33,296 nucleotides of DNA from IMG/VR virus record IMGVR_UViG_3300025645_000248, positions 1 through 33,296 of that record; one strand, 5' to 3'. This document shows positions 1 to 8,700 of the stretch, piece by piece (position 1 is the stretch's first letter; the number at the start of each line of letters is the position of its first letter). The notes below the pieces were generated by a model. The model worked only from the letters and a program-made list of their open reading frames with translations, ran no database searches and had not been told where the DNA came from. The DNA comes from a virus. The translations under genes and the position numbers were made by a program.

Positions 1-523
1 TCCCAATGCCCAACGACTCCGCACCCGCATCCCAGAATAACTTTGGCGTGGTGCCTGTGTCCTCGTAGAAGCTGACGTCGCCTGTGGAGTGGTTAATAAA
101 CATCCGCTCCGCTCCGCCCAGCTTAATACTTAAAGACTTGTTGGATGAGATGCCCCCCGAACTTATGTCTGAAATTGATACACGAGAACCATTATACCCA
201 AAACTTGCCCGTTCACCCTGCGCAAAGTAATATGAAGCCTCAGAAAATGAGCCAGCGCCCCCGCTAAGAAAAGCGCCTTCTCCATCCGCAGTATCCACAG
301 TCAGCCCATCGCTGGTGATAGTGCCAGTGACCGTCACGGAGCCGAATGTTGGGCTGTCATTGGGTTGCACTGCGCTGCCTGCTAGTGCGCCTTGAGCGGC
401 AGTTGCGATACCTGTATCGAGTGTACTTGTTCTCCAATAACCTTTTACTGCGTCATAGGTATATGTTATACCGTCCGCTGTATAGATTGTGAATACCCCG
501 GGATCGGGAAAGTTTAACGCCAT
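1..523 (-). CDS. Tail-fibre-like protein, N-terminal part (runs off left edge)
   Basis: An open frame starts at the ATG at 523-521 and stays open to base 1 (174 codons seen), so the C-terminus lies outside the window. Its ATG overlaps the stop of the upstream fibre gene by one base (TAATG), which suggests coupled translation. The N-terminus reads MALNFPDPGVFTIYTADG, followed by a Gly/Ser/Thr-rich beta-type sequence. A later stretch (GGAERMFINHSTGDVSF, then FWDAGAESLGIG) resembles the 'ERMRI...GNVGIGT' pattern common in phage fibres that end in S74 chaperone domains; the family match is from memory. GC is about 52 % by hand count over 1-480, clearly above the neighbouring genes, and codons such as GGG and CGG appear. 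It is probably a distal fibre or receptor-binding subunit; a structural protein of unknown function is the alternative. Confidence 0.75.
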   Translation of the reverse strand, partial: MALNFPDPGVFTIYTADGITYTYDAVKGYWRTSTLDTGIATAAQGALAGSAVQPNDSPTFGSVTVTGTITSDGLTVDTADGEGAFLSGGAGSFSEASYYFAQGERASFGYNGSRVSISDISSGGISSNKSLSIKLGGAERMFINHSTGDVSFYEDTGTTPKLFWDAGAESLGIG

Positions 524-3500
524 TACTTCTTCTCCAATTCTTCTACTTTAGCAGAAAGTTCCTTGACAGCCTCGATTAGAACTGCTACAATGTTCGCGTA
601 TTGAACAGACTTTATGCCATCTTGCTCATTTACAAGTTCTGGTAAAATCTCTTCAACCTCTTGCGCAATCAAACCTATAGACGATTTGCCACTTTCTTTC
701 CAGTCATAGCGAACACCTCTCATGGCGTTTATTGCATCTAGACCATTCTCAAATGTATTTATATTATCTTTTAGTGCAATGTCAGAATTACTTCCGATAT
801 CACCTGAGACTGTCAAGTTGCCAGAAAGCGAGTAAGTGTCAGTATTCTCATCATATGTAAACGGATTAGGATTAGGACTAGCTTCGACCCAAGCCGATGT
901 ATCTGCATCAACATAATAGATGAATAGATTGCCTACGTCTTCGTCCCACCATAGATCGCCTTCAGAAGGTGACGTAGGCGCTGTCGCAGACACTGTAGTA
1001 GTAACAGGTACGTTCGTAAAGTTGTTATAGTCAAGATAGTATGTACCATTCTCACCGTCTAATAGATCGGCGTCACTGGCTTTCGCTGTTATACCAAGAA
1101 AGCGCGTATCAAGATCAGTTGATGCGATTGCAGTGATATGACCATATTCATCAAGAGTGATATCTTGAATTACATTGCCTAGACTATTATTTACACTTGC
1201 CTGAGAACTTGTATCAGCGTGACTGATTGTTCTATTAGCACCAATACTACCACCACCAGTCAATCCTGCACCTGCAGTTATTGTTGTAGTATCATCAGCC
1301 TTAGCGTCAAGTGCAGTCTGTAAGCCATCTACATTTCCTATGATGTGATTATGGCTATCATCTGCGATTGTCAAAGTAAGTGTCGCACTACCGAGATCAG
1401 TAAACGTTGCAGTACCAGCAGCATCACCGTTGATTGTGAGTATTGGATCTGGCTTATTTGTTACATTTGTCCAATCAAGATAGTATGTACCGTTCTGACC
1501 ATCAAGAGTATCAGCGTCAATATTTAGATTGTCAACGAATATCTTTGTGACACGAGCATCGATGGCAGTGTTTGCTCTTGCTTGTGTATAATAAAGTCTT
1601 GTACCTTCAGTCAAATCATCGGTGTCATGATTTGCGATGCTGCTAACTTGACCCGTTATAATCTGTGTCGATGATAGGTGTTCAACAGAAACGTTTGCGA
1701 ATGATACGTCTGTGTCCAAAGTCGCCTTTGTCGCAAGCGAGTTTGTAACCGTAGTCGCAAAGTTAGGATCGTCACCAAGTGCAGCCGCGAGTTCATTCAA
1801 CGTATCAAGCGTGCCTGGAGAGGAATCAATCAACGCATCAATCGCGTTAGAAACCGAAGTTGTTACATATGATTGCGTTGCAACAGTAGCAGCACCTAAT
1901 GAAATTGCAGTCGAGTTTGCGGTTAACGCAATACCAGGAACACGGAAAGTTGCTATGTTCGCATTACCCAGAGTGATTTCATTGGATGCTGTATCAGAAG
2001 TCGCTTGCGCTGATCTACCGATAACGATATTGTTAAATCCACTTGTGATATTGTCGCCTGCGTTTGCACCGACACCAACGTTTCCACTACCAGTTGATAC
2101 TAGTCCAAGTGATTGATATCCAAACGCGGTGTTATAGTTGACCGTATCGTCATCGTTTTCAAGCGCACCTGCACCGACACCGATTGATACACCGTTATCA
2201 TATGTAACTGCGTCTGTCAATCCATTGATACCAAGTACAACTGCATCTTGTGCAATTTCAATATTTGTTTCACCTGAAGCTCCAGTAGTCACATTCACGC
2301 TAATATTATTTGCGCCGAAGAAGTTGACATTTTCGCCTGTTGATATCGTGTCGCCAGTTGTTGCGTTTGCAGTTCCGCTAATTTTCCAACCTTGCAATAC
2401 GAATTCAAACTGACCTGAAGATGCAAGATATGTAAGCGCTTCTCCATTTGCAACGCCTGTGGTATCAACATCACCTAGGTCGTTCAAGTCCAGTGCAATA
2501 ACGTTAGACGGTGTACCGAATTCAAAGCCGCCTGTTGTATTTGCAAATAATACTTGACCTGAAACTGCAGTTGAATTAACATCGCTGAGTAGACCTAGCT
2601 CAAGGTCTTTCGCTTCCCATGAACCTGAAGTATTTGCAACGATAACATATCCAGCAGCAAAACCTTGCGTGTCCACATCTACTATATCATCGAGGTTTAA
2701 CGCAAAGCCTTCTGATAGGAATAGTGGTGATACGAATTCGAAGCCACCTGAATCTGCGATATATGCTAATACTTCTGCGTTTGCAGGATTAGTTTCAACA
2801 ACATCAACGAGGTCTACAAGGCTGTTGATATATGCTCTAAACTCTAGTCCACCTGAAGTATTACCTACAAGTACGTTATCGTTCACTATTGTTGCAGGTG
2901 TGTCAAGTAGGTCTGTAAATTCATCTACACGCGGAATAAAATCAAATCCACCTGTCGTGTTTGCTACCAATATATCATTCGCGTTTGCGCTGTTCGGAAC
3001 ATCACTAAGTGCTTTTAGATTGAAACCTTCTGATACAAAGTTGTCTGCATAAACTGTTGCAAACCTATTAGCAGATGACCCTAAGTCATATGTACTATCT
3101 ACAGAAGGCGCCAGAGTGCCTGTAATAGTTGCGTTAGCGTTTAATGTAGTTTCGCCAGTAACAATCAACTCTTGCGTAACGTTGACAGATGCTAAAATGT
3201 CAGCATTTGCTGATACTGTTAAGTCTGAGATGAGTGTTGTAGCAAGATCAGTATCTCCAGTGACAGTAAACTTACCAGACACGTCAGTGTTAGATGATAC
3301 GTTTACCTGTGTACCGCTTACTGTCAAAGTCGCAGAGTCAATTCGTGTCTCAGTAGAAGTAATGAAAGTATTTGACGCAAAATATGCTTTTTCAAATTTA
3401 CTCGTTAGTGAACCTAGAGAAATTGTCGCCGTTTGTGGTAGAATGCTTGTTGTGGTGAACGAAACAACATTCGAAGAGTTGCCGTTATTAGCGTCTAATG

Positions 3501-5490
3501 ATACTGTAAGCGCTGGATAACCTACACCTGAATTCTTTGCAACAAGCGTTGGGGTTGTGTTTCGAATGATTGCAGTTTGTGTAGTCGTATTCGCAGTTGC
3601 TGTAATATCATCAACAAATAGATTGTCCCATCTCGCGTCTGTGCGTCCAAGACTATGTGTAGAATTTGCTGTAGGCACAACATTCGAGTTAATGTCTGCG
3701 TTTATGACAACATTATCTGCATCTGAATTACCGAGTGTGACGTTATGATTAAACACTGCTTCTGCTGGAACTGTTACAGTGTCAGTTGAAGATGCGCCGA
3801 GTGTGACGTTATTGCCTACCGATAATTCACCGTCGATATTCACATTCGCATTGTAATCAGCAGTCGCGTTAACCACTAACGTGTCTGTACCGTCGGTACC
3901 TATTGTGGCATCATTTGTTGCCGTGAAAGTACCGTCAACATTTACATTTGCGTTGAAATCTGCGGTCGCGTTAACAATCGCTGTGTCTGTACCGTCTGTA
4001 CCTATTGTAACATCATTTACGAAACCAGTGTTCGAGTTTACTGTAAATTGATCAGTCGCGTCTGTTCCAAGCGTCACGTTATCTGTTGCTGTGAACGCAC
4101 CGTCAACATTTACATTCGCATTGAAGTCGGAATCTGCATTCACAATTAAAGTATCTGTTCCATCAGAACCGATTGTAACATCATTTACGAAGTCTGTGTT
4201 CGAGTTTACTGTAAATTGATCAGTCGTATCTGATCCTACGGTGACTCCATTCTGGAAAGTTGAAGTCGATACAACTGTAAATACATCTGCTTCAGCGTTA
4301 CCAATTGTAGTGTTTGCATTCATAACAACACGCGATTCGAATGTACTAATGTTAGTACCGTCAGTACCTACTGTAGCATCGCTTGTCGCTGTGAATGTTC
4401 CATCAACATTTACATTCGCATTGAAATCTGAGGTCGCATTGACTGTTACAATGTCAGTACCGTCAGAACCTAGAGTTGCATTATTTGTTGTTGTAAGAAC
4501 ACCGTCAACATTTACATTTGCGTTGAAATCTGAGGTCGCATTGACTGTTACAATGTCAGTACCGTCAGAACCGAGTGTAACATTGTTAGTGGTCGTAAGA
4601 ACACCGTCAACATTTACATTTGCGTTGAAATCTGCGTCAGCATTTACATTAAAAGTATCTGTCGAGTCCACACCGACTGTAACATCGTTCTCAAAAGTCG
4701 ATGTTGACTTTACATTTAGAGTGTCAGTGCCATCGCTACCAACATACATGTCGTTGTTAATGACGGTGTTCGAATTGATTGATAGGAGATCAGTTTCGTC
4801 TACACCAACATATACATCATTGTTGAATGCAGTGTTAGAATTCACTTCAAGGGTAGTTGTATTGTCATTTCCGACAAGAACATCAGAGTTAAATGTCGTG
4901 TCTGAGTTTACATTCAATGCATCTAATGCATCAGATCCAATTGTTACCGTACCCGAATTTACTGTAACTGTCGCATTTGTTATATCCACATTTGCTGTGA
5001 CATTTACATCTTGTGTAAACACTTCGACAATCGCAGCAGCGCCATCAAAGACAGTGTTTCCAGACACACGCAATTCACCCTGTGTGAAGTGAGTATTTCC
5101 GAAGTCAACTGTAAAATGTTTCGTGAAGTTATTTGCTGTATCACTTGATAGCGTAACGTTTGCACCAAAGTCAGATATTGTGGTGTCACTTGTGTATATT
5201 CTATCAGCAGTAAATGTTGCATTTGATGATATTGTCAGTAAGCCTGATGTATCAATGCTGCCACCTCTAAGTTGATCAGAAGCAATTAGAGTGTTAGCAG
5301 AAAAGAATCCTTGAACGTGGGCATTACCAGCAGTCAATGCACCGTTTGTTGTATTCGCCTGAGTAACAGGTGCGGTTGTTATTATGATCGTTCCCAGATC
5401 ATACGCAACTTCGTTTGATCTTTCAATAAGCGATGAGAATGTATCTTGTAGTGTAAGATTTGCGCCTAAATAGTTGCTTGGTCTTGCCAT
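523..5490 (-). CDS. Giant tail fibre with C-terminal S74 intramolecular chaperone
   Basis: A 1655-residue protein, probably the long host-recognition fibre. Residues ~196-597 are a run of 22- and 34-residue beta repeats (typical unit FNNDVYVGSDGTDTLNVN). Residues ~820-1035 carry a second set with the pattern LxDV...VLVANTTGGFEF. Near residue 1290 is a module, NHDTDDLTEGTRLYYT, that is also found in the gp12-like gene. Residues ~1569-1655 form a peptidase S74 (endosialidase-type) chaperone: SDIALKDNI holds the expected Ser1569 and Lys1574 dyad, followed by GLIAQEVEEILPELV and a C-terminal coiled coil. In this family the chaperone helps the fibre trimerise and then cuts itself off just before that Ser; cleavage here is inferred. 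The gene begins 5 bases after the 67-residue gene, with only a weak RBS (GGGT). Its stop overlaps the next fibre-like ATG. Confidence 0.92.
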   Translation of the reverse strand: MARPSNYLGANLTLQDTFSSLIERSNEVAYDLGTIIITTAPVTQANTTNGALTAGNAHVQGFFSANTLIASDQLRGGSIDTSGLLTISSNATFTADRIYTSDTTISDFGANVTLSSDTANNFTKHFTVDFGNTHFTQGELRVSGNTVFDGAAAIVEVFTQDVNVTANVDITNATVTVNSGTVTIGSDALDALNVNSDTTFNSDVLVGNDNTTTLEVNSNTAFNNDVYVGVDETDLLSINSNTVINNDMYVGSDGTDTLNVKSTSTFENDVTVGVDSTDTFNVNADADFNANVNVDGVLTTTNNVTLGSDGTDIVTVNATSDFNANVNVDGVLTTTNNATLGSDGTDIVTVNATSDFNANVNVDGTFTATSDATVGTDGTNISTFESRVVMNANTTIGNAEADVFTVVSTSTFQNGVTVGSDTTDQFTVNSNTDFVNDVTIGSDGTDTLIVNADSDFNANVNVDGAFTATDNVTLGTDATDQFTVNSNTGFVNDVTIGTDGTDTAIVNATADFNANVNVDGTFTATNDATIGTDGTDTLVVNATADYNANVNIDGELSVGNNVTLGASSTDTVTVPAEAVFNHNVTLGNSDADNVVINADINSNVVPTANSTHSLGRTDARWDNLFVDDITATANTTTQTAIIRNTTPTLVAKNSGVGYPALTVSLDANNGNSSNVVSFTTTSILPQTATISLGSLTSKFEKAYFASNTFITSTETRIDSATLTVSGTQVNVSSNTDVSGKFTVTGDTDLATTLISDLTVSANADILASVNVTQELIVTGETTLNANATITGTLAPSVDSTYDLGSSANRFATVYADNFVSEGFNLKALSDVPNSANANDILVANTTGGFDFIPRVDEFTDLLDTPATIVNDNVLVGNTSGGLEFRAYINSLVDLVDVVETNPANAEVLAYIADSGGFEFVSPLFLSEGFALNLDDIVDVDTQGFAAGYVIVANTSGSWEAKDLELGLLSDVNSTAVSGQVLFANTTGGFEFGTPSNVIALDLNDLGDVDTTGVANGEALTYLASSGQFEFVLQGWKISGTANATTGDTISTGENVNFFGANNISVNVTTGASGETNIEIAQDAVVLGINGLTDAVTYDNGVSIGVGAGALENDDDTVNYNTAFGYQSLGLVSTGSGNVGVGANAGDNITSGFNNIVIGRSAQATSDTASNEITLGNANIATFRVPGIALTANSTAISLGAATVATQSYVTTSVSNAIDALIDSSPGTLDTLNELAAALGDDPNFATTVTNSLATKATLDTDVSFANVSVEHLSSTQIITGQVSSIANHDTDDLTEGTRLYYTQARANTAIDARVTKIFVDNLNIDADTLDGQNGTYYLDWTNVTNKPDPILTINGDAAGTATFTDLGSATLTLTIADDSHNHIIGNVDGLQTALDAKADDTTTITAGAGLTGGGSIGANRTISHADTSSQASVNNSLGNVIQDITLDEYGHITAIASTDLDTRFLGITAKASDADLLDGENGTYYLDYNNFTNVPVTTTVSATAPTSPSEGDLWWDEDVGNLFIYYVDADTSAWVEASPNPNPFTYDENTDTYSLSGNLTVSGDIGSNSDIALKDNINTFENGLDAINAMRGVRYDWKESGKSSIGLIAQEVEEILPELVNEQDGIKSVQYANIVAVLIEAVKELSAKVEELEKK
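756..763 (-). promoter_or_regulatory. Possible T4-type late promoter box (TATAAATA)
   Basis: An exact TATAAATA on the minus strand lies inside the S74 region of the fibre gene, about 230 bases upstream of the start at 523. The distance is long and one or two chance matches are expected in AT-rich DNA of this length, so this is weak. Confidence 0.25.
2391..3030 (-). repeat. Second set of fibre repeats (LxDV / VLVANTTGGFEF)
   Basis: Inside the large fibre gene, about six imperfect units of roughly 30-40 residues repeat the pattern L-x-D-V ... V-L-V-A-N-T-(T/S)-G-G-F-E-F. Examples are LSDVPNSANANDILVANTTG, LLSDVNSTAVSGQVLFANTT and LGDVDTTGVANGEALTYLAS. They are clearly diverged at the DNA level, so they look older than the 22/34 repeats. 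They are likely a stack of beta modules in the fibre shaft; that structural reading is an inference. Confidence 0.8.
3694..4905 (-). repeat. 22/34-residue modular repeat array in the tail fibre
   Basis: About 15 tandem units cover residues ~196-597. Nine are 22 residues long (for example TDFVNDVTIGSDGTDTLIVN) and six are 34 residues long. The long form equals the short form with 12 residues (VNVDGVLTTTNN type) inserted after FNAN. In DNA the period is 66 or 102 bases. The copies around 4403, 4505 and 4607 are exactly 102 bases apart and nearly identical, which suggests recent duplication or gene conversion. The regular spacing fits a beta-helix or beta-prism shaft. Confidence 0.88.
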
Positions 5491-5495
5491 TTTTG

Positions 5496-5699
5496 CTACC
5501 CGTTCTTTTCTAATAATTGCATCAGCAATGCTTTTATTTCTTTAATATCTGACTTAGTTTCTACAACATCATTTTCAAGCTGCTTAATCTTATTAATCTG
5601 TTCACGTTTGCTCAAATACTCTTGAAGACCTTTTCTATCGACCTTCAAGAGCGCTTTTGATTTTTCATCTCTCACATAATCGCTTACTTCGTTATGCAT
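5496..5699 (-). CDS. Small coiled-coil protein between DUF4815 and fibre genes
   Basis: A 67-residue, charged, helical protein. The second half (KREQINKIKQLENDVVETKS and onward) shows heptad spacing of Ile, Leu and Val, as expected for a coiled coil. A good ribosome-binding site (AAGGA) precedes its ATG, and the gene sits in a tight slot: 9 bases after the DUF4815 gene and 5 bases before the fibre gene. An exact late promoter box lies about 95 bases upstream. I do not recognise a family. Position and coiled coil suggest a fibre-attachment or oligomerisation helper, but this is only inference; a small unknown protein is equally possible. Confidence 0.7.
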   Translation of the reverse strand: MHNEVSDYVRDEKSKALLKVDRKGLQEYLSKREQINKIKQLENDVVETKSDIKEIKALLMQLLEKNG

Positions 5700-5708
5700 G
5701 ATCTATCC

Positions 5709-8700
5709 TTATGCTAGAGCAATTGCTCTAATGTCACGAACACGAGGTATGTTTGTATGCGATGTTGCTGTCAAAACTACCTTTATTGAAAAGTATTTAT
5801 ATGTATTGAATACGTTTCCTTCAGGTGTTTCATATGATATGCTATCCGAAATATCACTACCAGAAATGAGTTTTACGATGTCACCGCCAGCAACTGTTGC
5901 TGCTGCAGTTCCAAATTGGAATTCGAATTCTTTGAAATCGTTTCTATTTGAAGATGATGAGAATAGATTTGTAGCATCTTTCAATTCAAGTTCAGTCCAA
6001 TTGATACTATTAAATGATCTAGAATCTGCAAAGTTCTGTGCTTTGACATATACACGAATATTTGAACCCACTGGTCTGTAACCAGTCAAGTAGAATCTCA
6101 TATCCGAGGCATCCATACCCGAAGCCAATTCGATTGTTTTCGAAATATATTTGCTCTTAGCGTCACCGAAGTTGCCATCTTCAGTCGTATCGTCAATCGC
6201 AAGATCGTTGAAGATATACTCGTTAGCCATAACAGTTGAGATGCTATAATCGACAAACGGAGAAGAATCTGCTGTTGATGCAGTGGTCAATGTTTCCAAA
6301 TTGAGAACTAGTTCGAATGAATTGCTGCCAGCATCTTCAGTAATCTCGTTACTTCTACTCTTGATAAACTTGTTAGCATTTTTGATATAGTTCGTCTTTG
6401 AAAGTTCTATCGCTGTACCGTCAAATGTAGAAGTGACTCTTGTTTGCGTCGATGTTGTTTTGTAAATATTGGCATTAAAATATGTTACAGGAATATTATC
6501 TATCGAACCAATGGTACATGTTGCAAGACTATCAGCTCCACGTAGATTGTCACTTACTGTGAATACGTTTCCAGTAGATGCACTTGAATTGTATAGAGTC
6601 AACACAACCTCATCGTCTAATTGGCTTGTGTGAACGCTTGTTAGTCTACCAGTAACTGTCTTAAATACTTCAATCGCAGTGTTAGTGAATAGTAGACCTT
6701 CATTAACAGTCAATTGATTATCACCAGTGTTCTGTAGAACTTTCAATACTTGACGACTATCGTTGCTCTTGGCTACGATATAATCGCCTGCTTCAAAACC
6801 AGTGAATGTTCCAGCGTCTGCAGTAAGAATGCTTGATGCTTGTGTTGCAGAAACATTGTTTGCTGTTTCGATGAAATCTGGGTCACCAGATGTTTTATCT
6901 ACGAATACGAATTCATCACCATTAAACTCTCCAGCCCTAGATGTGATGCTAAAGAATTCGTGGTTCTTGTTCGTAAGTGTCGCACTACCTTGTACGCTTG
7001 TGTTATATGCTGCTTTACGCAATGTGAATTTCAGATTCTCATTTTGATAAGGCGTCCAAGCGCGCTTGTTTGATGATGTAAATAGAACACCTGCATTCGT
7101 ATCTGTAGCAAGAGCGATATCTGTTGTCACATCACGATCACCTGTTCTTGCAATCCAGACTTGATAGTTAGGATCGTTGCCTTCAGGTTGAACAATAAGC
7201 GCATATTCTTTATCTGTTTGTAGTGTAACAGGTGATTCGAATGTGAATGTTGTAGGTGTGATCGCAAGATCAAGATCGACAGACACTTCATCGACTGATT
7301 TTCTTACGCTACTAAAAGGTATAATTCTATCACCTGGGAAGCCGTTCACTGCTTCAACAATCTCTACCTTGACGCCTCTATTCTCTGTTGATTTAGATGC
7401 AAAGTATACGTCAATCGATGTAAGCTGAACAACATTATCTGTTGACATATCACTGCTAATGAAGAATGTCTGTGCGATAGGATCACGTCCACCACGTGGA
7501 GGATTACCTGTTCGAATAGTTTGAGTTTGAACATCAACATCAACGCTAATCGTCTGAGTTGATCCAAATTCAGGCATTCTCGTTGTAGACAGTAGACGAC
7601 TTTTTTCAACATTGAAGTTAAAGCCGTGATACATTTTCTTTGCATATGTAATAGAATCTTTAATACTACCGTATGTGGATGCGCTTGCAATCTCAAGTAG
7701 TCTATCACCGACATAGAAGGTCTCTGAAGGAATTCTAAAGATAGCTCTTGCAACACCATTTGCGTCTGTTGTAATTGTTGCTACACCATATTCTGAAGTT
7801 CTGTTTAGAATCTTCTGATCACCTGGCTCACGGCTAGTAAGTGCTGATTCTGATAGAAGATCAGCAGATGCGACATGATCATCGACCGATACACCGTCAA
7901 AGTAGAAGTAAAGTGTCTTATTTGGCAGCATACCAAACACTTCAATTTCCATTTCAATCGAACGCATGAATGGATTGAAGCGGGCGTCTGTTACAAAATC
8001 ACCTACGATTTGAGATGTTTCTTGACCAGCAAGTACCTCAAAGTCTTCTCTTGTTGTAGTCGTAGTCGTTGTTGTTTGTCTAGTGGCTGTTCTACCGCCC
8101 CAACCCCACCAACGTCTATTACGAGAAACAGTAGTCGTGCTTTGTGTATCAACGTCAATTGTTTCACCTTGAATAGGCACAAACTCACCAAGAGCTTCAG
8201 TGAAATCGCTGAAAGCGCCTACTAAATCGATTTGAGGAAATTCGATGTCGGGTGCTCTAGTAGTATCAGCACCGCCATCGTACTCTGGAGAAATTCTAAT
8301 ATCACCCGTGAACTTATAGAAGTCATTTGTGCATGATCGCGTGATCGATGCGTATGGTTGATCGATAAGATTAGATTCGGAGTATGTTAGTGTGAGCGCG
8401 TTATTATCAACATTCAAGTTCGTTGAAGAATCTACACGCAAGTCAAGGAACCACTGTCTATGACGCGGTGCAATCTCGCCAATGTTAGGCATAATAGAAG
8501 TCGAGAACGCTGGATTTTTTACATCAGCGGCAGAGTATGATGTGAAGTTATCAACAAAGATACCGTTCTTGAAACGATCTTGACCATTGCTATCTAGAAT
8601 TGCAAGGTTATCAGTTTTCTGCTCAAGACTATTCAAAGCAGTGTAGTATTCAATTTGCTTCACGCGTCTATCAAGTTTACCGATATCTTCCATCGTGTAT

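Noticed and set aside
3694-4905. CRISPR-like array because of regular DNA repeats
   Set aside because: The repeats are 66 or 102 bases, in frame, without unique spacers, and encode a continuous beta-repeat protein.
4241-5092. A 283-codon plus-strand frame opposite the fibre repeats
   Set aside because: It mirrors the repeat periodicity of the fibre gene, has no RBS and no recognisable family; a repeat with a fixed codon pattern easily leaves its antisense open.
1-5490. Diversity-generating retroelement at the fibre genes
   Set aside because: No reverse transcriptase, no template/variable repeat pair and no C-type lectin-like domain is seen in the window.
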